Shown piece by piece: positions 57,249 to 64,000 of a DNA stretch of 64,000 bases. The stretch covers positions 662,358,618-662,422,617 of the forward strand of contig CM060990.1 in assembly GCA_030765065.1 (NCBI GenBank), given 5' to 3'. The notes under the pieces are model-generated. The model was not told the DNA's origin. It was given only the letters and a program-made list of their open reading frames with translations, and ran no database searches. Position numbers and translations under genes: made by a program. The first letter of the stretch is position 1, and the number at the start of each line of letters is the position of its first letter. The DNA comes from Deroplatys truncata (lineage: Eukaryota; Arthropoda; Insecta; Mantodea; Mantidae).

Positions 57249-58966
57249 GGCTGCCCACAGGGGGGTGTTTTATCACCCCTGTTATGGAGCCTTGTAGTGG
57301 ACACACTTCTTTGCGCACTCAATAGTGATGGTTAGTTCACAGTTGGTTTTGCAGATGATATTGCAATAATCATAAGAGGGAAATTTCCTCACATAGTTTC
57401 TCAAGTGCTACAAGTGGCGCTTAAGAAAGTGGAAGCTTGGTACAATATGAATAATCTAACTGTTAATCCAAGCAAAACAGCAGTGGTACCCTTTACCAGG
57501 AGAAGGGGGCCTGATTTAACCAGACTCTCTCTCTTTGGTGAAGTAGTGCCCTATTCAACACAAGTTAAATATCTTGGGCTTGTTTTAAACAAGAAATTAA
57601 CTTGGAAACATCACATGGAATTATGTATTACCAAAGCCTACAGAGTCTTTTGGACATGTAGAGGTATGCTTGTTAAGACATGGGGTCTGAAACCTAGCAT
57701 AGTGTATTGGATATACACTGTCAGGTGAGACCTATATTCTCCTATGCCGCACTGATGTGGTGGCCTAGAGTTAATTTAAAGGTGTGCAGAAAGGAAATCT
57801 GTAAATTACAGAGGACCTTCTGCATTTCAATTATGGGAACTTTCAAAACTACTCCAACTGCGGCAATGGAGATGCTGATTGGGCTCACACCTCTCCACAT
57901 ATGGATGAAGGCAGAAGCCATGATCGCGTATCACCGTATTTGTCGCCAAACCAAAGTGTCTAATACTGGACATATTAATCATCTCAAGCTTCCTTGGGAT
58001 AAGAATGTACAACAGTTACTCAACATGAGGACTGACATTCTTGAACCAAGATTCAAGTTTGAATTGAAATTTACGGTCTCCTATCCACAGCGGGGTGAAT
58101 GGGAAAGACTGGTAAAACCTCATAATAACAAAGGCCCAATCTGGTATACTGATGGTTCTAGAACCAAATCAGGAACAGGGGCTGGGCTTTACGGTAACGG
58201 CACCAAGATTTCTTATAGTCTGGATACCTTAGCTACAGTTTTCCAGGCTGAGGTTTATGCAATCCTAGCCAGTGTCATGGAAAGCATTAAAAGGGGATAT
58301 AAGAATAGAAGTGTTCTTATCCTCTCAGACAGTCACGCTGCTCTTAAAGCACTTGAATCACCATCAATAAAATCAAAGCTCGTCTTAGAATACCGGGAAT
58401 CCTTAATGACACTGGCTGAACACAATAAGGTTCAACTTATGTGGGTGCCAGGCAATGAGAAAGCAGATGAAGCAGCCAAGATTGGCAGCGAAATCCCATT
58501 TTTTGGTCCAGAGCGTGTACTGGGGGTGTCCTACAGACCAGTGAAACAGGCTATTAAGTGCTGGGCTCAAGCAGAACACAAGAACTACTGGAACTCCATT
58601 GAGGGTTGCAGACATTCCAAGTTGTTTATTACAGACCTGGATAACAGCCGGGCAAAGTACTTGCGCAGTCTTAGTAGATGAAGACTTGCATGGGCAACAG
58701 GATTCATTACAGGACACTGTGCCCTAAAGTTTAATCTATACAGAATGGGATTGTTTAACAACCCTATCTGTAGTAGATGCCTAGAAGGAGATGAGACTGT
58801 TACTCATCTGCTAGTGACTGCCCTGCTCTTGCGAATCAAAGAGCAAGTATTTTTGGCAATCACTTTCCAAAGATATATGAACTATCGAAAGCCTCAGTTA
58901 GCAGTCTGGTTAAGTTCATATCGAGCAACAGACTACTTAACTGATGAAAGGGGGGATGCGCAATAG
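57249..58966 (+). pseudogene. LINE RT (C-terminal half) + RNase H + Cys-rich tail
   Basis: The RT frame runs GCPQGGVLSPLLWSL (57249), an in-frame TAG at 57333, then GFADDIAIII (57345) with both aspartates, NLTVNPSKTAVVPF and LGLVLNKKLTWKHH, to 57728. After a frame change, 57707-58681 holds the RT thumb and an RNase H domain: YTDGS (Asp149), AEVYA (Glu182), LSDSHAAL (Asp208) and WVPGNEKADEAA (Asp254). The stretch that usually contains the HSG/NE histidine between VPG and NE is missing, a likely inactivating deletion. After a stop, the tail NPICSRCLEGDETVTHLL (58757-58812) is the C-terminal zinc-finger-like motif. Confidence 0.88.
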
Positions 58967-59023
58967 ATCTTTAAGGTCACAGTGCTTGGGCATAAAACCC
59001 ACCCCTTTTCAAACTAGAACTAG
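57249..59023 (+). mobile_element. 5'-truncated RNase H-bearing LINE, 12-bp target duplication
   Basis: Perfect direct repeat AATGTAGATCTC (57237-57248 and 59024-59035) inside repeat R. Truncation is at the RT palm (starts GCPQGGVLSP). RT followed by RNase H, then a Cys-rich tail, places it in the I/LOA/R1-like group of LINEs rather than jockey or RTE. Ends before TAGAACTAG without an obvious poly-A. Confidence 0.85.
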
Positions 59024-59390
59024 AATGTAGATCTCTCTAAATTTATTTCCAATAACCTTTTTGTGGCATCAGCCATTTCCGAAATATCCCTTATTAATGG
59101 TTCGAATTGTTCAATACTTAGTCATTCTTTTGAAGTCCTGTTGATTTTCAATTGTTTCTCACGATGTCATGGAAAGAGTACTGAATTTTAAGATCAGCAT
59201 ATAGCATCCAGTTCTAAAACATCTGACTATGCCATTTCCTTTGTAACTATAACAAAATGTGCAATGTAGCTATTTCTGGAAAGATTTATCTTGATTAAAA
59301 TGAACTAAATAGGAAAATATACTTTCATAAGAATAATTTGTATACCCACTAATAAACAATAGAGGGTAGAGAAAGCCATGTGAATGTAAC

Positions 59391-60215
59391 ACAGATTTTT
59401 TTTAGTGTCTTTTGCATGATGTGAAGATGTCATCACAACAAACTGACAGATAAAGAAATAATGCCAATGTTCCTGAATTCAGTAAATATTCTTCTTATTT
59501 TGAGTTATTTGGCTCAGAAAAAGAAGAAAGTGATATAGAAGCTGCTCTGCAGCAAGCTGGGTTCAAGACCTCAAGTGACTCAACTGATGACAGTGATGAG
59601 TGCCCGGATTTGCAGGTGTTACCAATACACTTTAATTGACCATTTCCAAAGTGTTTCAAACATTATCATATATAGAAAACCTACTTAGAGTAGACCTGTG
59701 GATGTGGACTATAGTTCTTGATAGACCTTGACTGCATTTCCTGTGGGGTGACTCGTGTTTAAATGAGAACATGGAAAATAATGGGGGAAGGACTAGAGAT
59801 ACTCATGTAATTTACAGTGTTAACTGAGTTGTGAATGAATCTGATTTAGCTGATGCACTAAATCATGTTTCTGCATTAGCTTGGCGACTCACTCACAGCC
59901 TTTACACTTAGCTACTCCAGTGATCAAAATCTGTGACTCCAGCAGAAACAAATCAAACTTAAGATGTGAGATAATACAACACATGGAAATATTTGTTCTT
60001 TCCTTCCATCTTTTAGTTTGCATTTATGCAAGTCAAACTCGGGTCACAAGCATAGCTTGCAAGTATACTGTATGACTAATTTCCATAATATGGATAAAAA
60101 TCCTTTAAAAGCAAGTTTTCAGCATAAAATATAGTTACATAAAAAGGGAAGTAAAGAAGAAGAAGTTATTTTGAGATTTCAAAAAATACTGCTATCGTCC
60201 CATCACTGGTAAATA
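59391..60215. other. intronic sequence with one exon-like window
   Basis: No supported gene. At 59518-59615 (plus strand) a pyrimidine-rich acceptor ending GGCTCAG and a donor GCAG|GTGTT bracket an open acidic stretch, KEESDIEAALQQAGFKTSS, then DSTDDSDECPDLQ. It might be an exon or a transposon N-terminus; evidence is weak. Confidence 0.3.
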
Positions 60216-60334
60216 ACACAATGTTAATTAATTTTGAAGATTGAGAAGCTAGTAACAGTTATGTGTCATAATTTAAAATAAAGAGAGTTGAAGGTTGTTA
60301 CACTACATCACTAAAATGTTCTTACTTGAATGCG

Positions 60335-60364
60335 TTTCTGGACACGGTTTGCTCCCATCGTCAG
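60335..60364 (-). ncRNA. hammerhead-like core, PLE-A3 3' end
   Basis: Minus strand CTGACGA (60358-60364), T, GGGA / TCC, A, GAAAC. Stem II has lost a pair (GTCCAG for GTCTCCCG), so it has decayed. Confidence 0.4.
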
Positions 60365-60697
60365 CATGTTTTCAACTGATTTTGCCGGTTATTGTCTGGG
60401 GAATGTGTGTGGCTAGTGGTGTTCTCTGGTGCTGGGCTGATGAACCTCCAAAGGCTGCTGGGTGGCGGTAGTTCGAAATTCATTAGGTGATTCCTGTGTT
60501 TGACAATATGTATTTTTTTCCCAGATGTCCAATTCATTCATTGCTGCTGTTGATCGGTTTTAAGAGTTTTATGTTTGGAGTGATTTCATGGTTTGAAGAC
60601 CAGAAATGATGTGCTACTGCTGATTTATCTGTCTGTTTTTGGTAAATGCATCTCATATGCTCTTTAAGTCTTATTTCAAGATTTCTTTTGGTTCTTC

Positions 60698-61756
60698 CTA
60701 TGTATACCAGGTTACAAACAATTTGATATATACCAGCTGATTTATCGTTGGGGATAGGGTCTTTTGTTCTGTTGCATAGTAGTTTCTGTATATTGTGGTT
60801 ATTCTGTGGAGACAGGGTGATGTTGTATTTCTTGAAAATCCTTTGAAATTTATGATGTGTCCAAGGGTGGTAAGTGAATTTCCTATATGCTTGTGTTTTT
60901 GTCGTCTGAGTAAAGTAGTCGTTTGTTGGATGTATTTCTGTCTTTCAAACTTTTTTATCTTCTTATTTATTGTTTTTTTCTGGTATCCATTCATGGTGGC
61001 TATGTGGATAATGTGTTGGTATTCTTTCTGGTATTCCTCTTTATCCAATGGTATACGTACTAACCTGTTTGTAATACTATTTAAAATTGCATGTTTGTGG
61101 CTTGTAGGATTGTAGCTGTTGTTATTAATATAATTTTCTGAGAGAGTTGGTTTCCTATAAATGCTGAACGTTAGTTTGTTGTGTGCATTATTTCTGATGA
61201 TCCTGATATCTAGGTAAGGTAATTGGCCATTTTCTTCTTCTATTGTGAATTTTATAGATTTTTTTGTAAATTCAATAATTTCAAAGCATCTTCTGAAAGT
61301 TTTTTTGGAACAATAGCAAATATCATCTACGTACCTATAGCAGGTTTTGAATAGATGTGGGAAAGATTTAGTAATATGGCATTCAAAATGGCTCATATAT
61401 AGTTCTGCTAAAAATGGTGAAAAAGGGTTTCCCATAGTTAGGCCTGGGGTTTGTTTAAAGATTTTGTAATGGAATGAAAAGAAATTCTGGTCAAGACATA
61501 ATTTTGTTAGTTTTAAGTAATCTTCTGTTTGTGCTCTAGGTGTGCCATTGTTTAAAATCCAAGTTTCTAGGTGTGGTAATAATTCTTCTTTTGGTATGCT
61601 TGGGAAGAGTGCAGTGACATCAAATGATACCATCATGCCTATGGGGGATATATTTATATCTGAAAGGTGACTGGTTAATTCTAATGAATTTTTTATACTT
61701 ATACTTGTTGACGATGGGAGCAAACCGTCTCCCGAAACGCATTCAAGAAAGAACAT
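60698..61756 (-). pseudogene. PLE-A3 RT, frame broken in the endonuclease
   Basis: 352-codon minus frame: ISIKNSLELTSHLSDINIS, then VSFDVTALFPSIP, GLTMGNPFSPFLAELYMSH, and CYRYVDDI followed by a frame disturbance (CYCSKKTFRRCFEI, 61280-61330, where copy 2 has FAIVPKKLSEDALK) compensated shortly after. Near 60715 about a dozen bases encoding the Cys-x2-Cys of the endonuclease are missing and the frame ends (VTWYT). The start MFFLECVSGDGLLPSS is encoded by the inverted terminal arm, not by the RT gene. Inactive. Confidence 0.85.
61708..61738 (+). ncRNA. hammerhead-like core, PLE-A3 inverted 5' end
   Basis: Plus strand TTGACGA (first core base changed from C), T, GGGAG...CTCCC, then GAAAC. It includes the longest stem II of the A copies but a mutated core. 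Confidence 0.4.
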
Positions 61757-61893
61757 TTTAGTGATGTAGTGTAACAGCCTTCAACTCTCTTTATTTTAAA
61801 ACATAATGTTTTCAATTTTAAAGCAAGTTTTAAATGTTATCAAATCTCACTCAACATAATTCCACACAGGAAGGGTTAATATCATGTACTTAC

Positions 61894-62310
61894 TTGCTAC
61901 TTTCACCAGATGAATGACTCGTGGAACGCCCACACATGCAACGTCCAATCCCTGAATCCTGAGCACTGGATTGGAGAGATGTAACTGATGCTTCCAGACC
62001 AGCTCTTATAGGTACTGCATTGTTGCTTAAAGAACGAAGTTGATGTGCTGCAGAACTATTATGGCGCCTGTGTTCTCTGTGCCTGTGGCAGTTTGTATCA
62101 TATCGGTGGTGAATATGTGGGCCATAAACTACTGATTTACTGGAGTGCAAATCAACGTAAGTATCAGTTGTATCCCCATTATATCCAAGTCCATCCATAT
62201 AAGCTGCTGGAAACAGGTGAGCTTTGGTAGTGCTGCTAATGATGGGGTTAGTGGGGCTGCTTATGGTAAATCCCATTGGAGATTGATAAGATTTCAATTG
62301 CTGCTGTTTT
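61894..62310 (-). CDS. 417-bp coding exon of an unrecognised host gene
   Basis: Acceptor TTTTTTACAG precedes base 62310; donor CAA|GTAAGTAC follows 61894. The open frame reads KQQQLKSYQSPMGFTISSP, then AHLFPAAYMDGLGYNGD, SSKSVVYGPHIHHRYD, a His/Arg-rich patch (CHRHREHRRH), LRSLSNNAVPIRAGLEA, SVTSLQSSAQDSGIG and CMCGRSTSHSSGESS. Exactly 139 codons' worth of bases, entering and leaving in the same phase. It joins in frame to the exon at 41379-41751 (AA plus T gives Asn). Ser/His-rich, probably disordered. Not recognised. Not repeated elsewhere in the window, unlike the transposon frames. Confidence 0.75.
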
Positions 62311-62394
62311 CTGTAAAAAAGTAAAAAGAATATGACACATAAAGTTTTTTAAAAAAGTACTAGTCATATAAATCATTCTTGGTTAAATAAAATT

Positions 62395-62930
62395 ACTCTG
62401 TGCATGTGCGTGTGTAAGTGTGTGTACGTGGGCGCCTTTTCTGGCAGAGAGAACAGTAAAATCCAGAAATGAAATGTCATAAATACAAAACTGATGTTTC
62501 AGTTCAACACCTTCCAAAGATGCAATACAAACAATTGGAAGAAAATTCCCCACCCCTCAAACTATCCTTTAGATGGAACTTTTTTTGAAATTTTCAATTT
62601 CCTTAAAAATGGCTGTAACGATTTTGATTAAAATACAGTATGTTCAAGAATTTTACATGACAAATAAAATGTATATCTTGAATTTTCTGTGAATAGCCTG
62701 CAAAGCCATCTTCATTCAGAAGAAGTTTTATATAATAAATGAATAACTGGTAAACCATAAGAGATAGACAAAAACGTATAATACAAAAGAAATAGGTATC
62801 TTTAAACCACAAAATTTATTTTAAATAACTTTTTAGTGGCATTAACTATTTCTAAGATATCCATTGTTATTGGTTTGAATTTTTAGTACTTTTTGTCATT
62901 TTTAATTTCTCTGCATGTACTTACTAACAG
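62395..62930 (-). repeat. repeat R, copy 6
   Basis: Reverse-orientation CR1-like LINE tail without the coding part. It covers the GTGTGTGTACGTG microsatellite position, TTTCAGTTCAACACCTTCC, GATTAAAATACAGTATG and TGGTAAACCATAAGAGATAG. Confidence 0.75.
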
Positions 62931-62934
62931 TAAG

Positions 62935-63860
62935 TAGAGGAAGTATTGTATTCCACCCAAAAATTTGATGTTGAGATTTCACCAGAAATGTATGTTTTGA
63001 AGCCCCCCAATACCTAAAAGAAGCATTTTTAGCAAAAAGGTCTGTGTGTGTTTGTATCTTTAAACAGCACAACTAAAGAACTAAAAGTCCAATACATACC
63101 AAACTTGGTATTCAAGTTCAGTAACTTCCAAAGATTTTCAATAAAATCACACCACCCCAAAATACACTTTACATGGGAATTTTTTTTTGTTAATTTTCTA
63201 AAAAATGACTGTTATGATTTTGATTAAAATACCGTACATTTAAGATACTTACGTGAAATATTAAATGTATATTTTGAATTTTCTGTGAATAACCTGTAAA
63301 ATACGCTTGATTTGGAAGGAATTTTGTATAATTTTGTATAACTGGTAAACCATAAGAAATAGACAAAAAATGTCAACCTCTTTAAAACTACTTCTTCGAC
63401 ACATTATTCTCCTCTCTGTATGACTTACAAGCCAATGCCTTGGGTGAGTAGCATGTCAAGGCCTCTTTAAAATATCCAATTTATTTAAAATAATATTTTC
63501 TGAGGCATCAGCCATTTCCAAGATACCCATTACTATTGGTTTAAATTTTTCAACACTGCCATTTCCTTGAAGTACTGTCATTATTCAGTTATTTCTCACA
63601 ATGTCATGGAAAGAGTATGGAATTTCATGGCCAGCATATACTGACTAGCTTTTAAACATCTGACATAACAATTCGGTTTCCTCAATCCCCCTAGTCCCAC
63701 TACAAAATGTGTAATGAAACCATTTCTGTAAAGGTTTATTTTTATTAACATGAAGTAGAGAAAAATATGCTTTCTTAAGAATAGTCTGCAGAGAGTACAT
63801 AAAAGTAAATAAAAGTGTGTAGAGAAAGTCATGTGAGAGTAACACATGAGTTTCTTTACT
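62935..63860 (-). repeat. repeat R, copy 7, head-to-tail with copy 6
   Basis: Begins with the R 3' end (AGTAGAGGAAGTATTG complement) directly after copy 6 and runs to the last part of the LINE coding end (ACTTTCTC.. complement near 63830). Two truncated copies of the same LINE tail, same orientation, adjacent. No additional gene in 62311-64000. Confidence 0.75.
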
Positions 63861-64000
63861 CAAAGGGGCCTAAAATTTGCTTTCGCCAGAGGACCAAACC
63901 ACTCTTGCAGAGTCCTCTGAGCTCATACATTTGAACTCAACTTTAAAATGACAGTTCAAGTACATGTTATAAGAAGCTAGCAATATTCAGAGTCTATGTT

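Larger units (their letters stand above)
53720..59390 (-). repeat. repeat R, copy 5, interrupted twice
   Basis: R in reverse orientation lies in three pieces: 53720-54093, 57211-57248 and 59036-59390. The middle piece (AATAGACGAAAACTTACTAC, AATGTAGATCTC) aligns with the GTAGATCG region of the intact copies, and the third continues with TTTATTTCCAATAACC and TGGCATCAGCCATTTCC. PLE-B and an RNase H-bearing LINE account exactly for the two gaps. Confidence 0.75.
60226..61800 (-). mobile_element. PLE family A copy 3, with target duplication
   Basis: Flanked by ACAYAATGTT (ACACAATGTT 60216-60225, ACATAATGTT 61801-61810). The one-sided tail lies at the left (GAAGATTGAGAAGCTAGTAAC, complement of the A tail), so coding and tail run in the same direction, as in copy 2. 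The right end is an inverted copy of the terminal region joined to the RT at a different place than in copy 2. Confidence 0.85.
41752..61893 (-). other. inferred 20.1-kb intron packed with transposable elements
   Basis: It is defined by the donor CAA|GTAAGT (61894|61893-61888) and the acceptor GTTAAACAG|T (41752|41751), whose phases agree. It contains a SINE-A, all six PLE copies, two LINE pieces, a nested TIR element and transposase relics. Smaller exons inside cannot be excluded. Confidence 0.6.

Overview
This is AT-rich animal nuclear DNA, and almost certainly an arthropod, because it carries jockey/CR1-like and RNase H-bearing LINEs, GIY-YIG Penelope-like elements (PLEs), tRNA-derived SINEs and mariner, piggyBac, hAT and Tigger relics, with one large intron filled by them. 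I lean towards a hemimetabolous insect with a big genome, but that is inference. There are no bacterial-style operons, no rRNA and no CRISPR array.

Host gene: only one convincing host gene is visible, on the minus strand. A 417-bp exon (61894-62310) and a polyglutamine-encoding exon (41379-41751) have good splice signals and matching codon phase. The implied intron of about 20.1 kb (41752-61893) holds most of the PLEs. I do not recognise the protein.

Layout: 1-8 kb holds SINE-A copies, the 3' end of a CR1-like LINE ('repeat R') and a hairpin MITE. 8-11 kb holds a decayed jockey-like LINE on the minus strand. 11-14 kb holds a short piggyBac-type element and an internally deleted mariner-like element. 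16-20.6 kb holds a frameshifted protein relic and two hAT relics. 21.9-22.4 kb is a solo-LTR-like block whose minus-strand promoter has a heat-shock-element array, TATA box and TCAGT initiator. 23-37 kb has SINEs, (GAA)38, a mariner-like element with TIRs, another R copy and a piggyBac-type element with a near-perfect hairpin. 38-41 kb has a Tigger-like element and another TIR element. 43.6-61.8 kb is PLE-rich: four PLE families (A-D), three A copies with target duplications, one B copy nested in repeat R, one C copy split by a 1.8-kb TIR element, and one D relic. An RNase H-bearing LINE is inserted in the same R copy. 62.4-63.9 kb has two more R copies in tandem.

Most notable: all four PLE families carry a hammerhead-ribozyme-like core just downstream of the GIY-YIG coding region. 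Families A and B have inverted ends, so the motif occurs at both termini. A one-sided tail beyond the inverted repeat shares a 20-base word between A and B. Target duplications allow the order of several nested insertions to be worked out.
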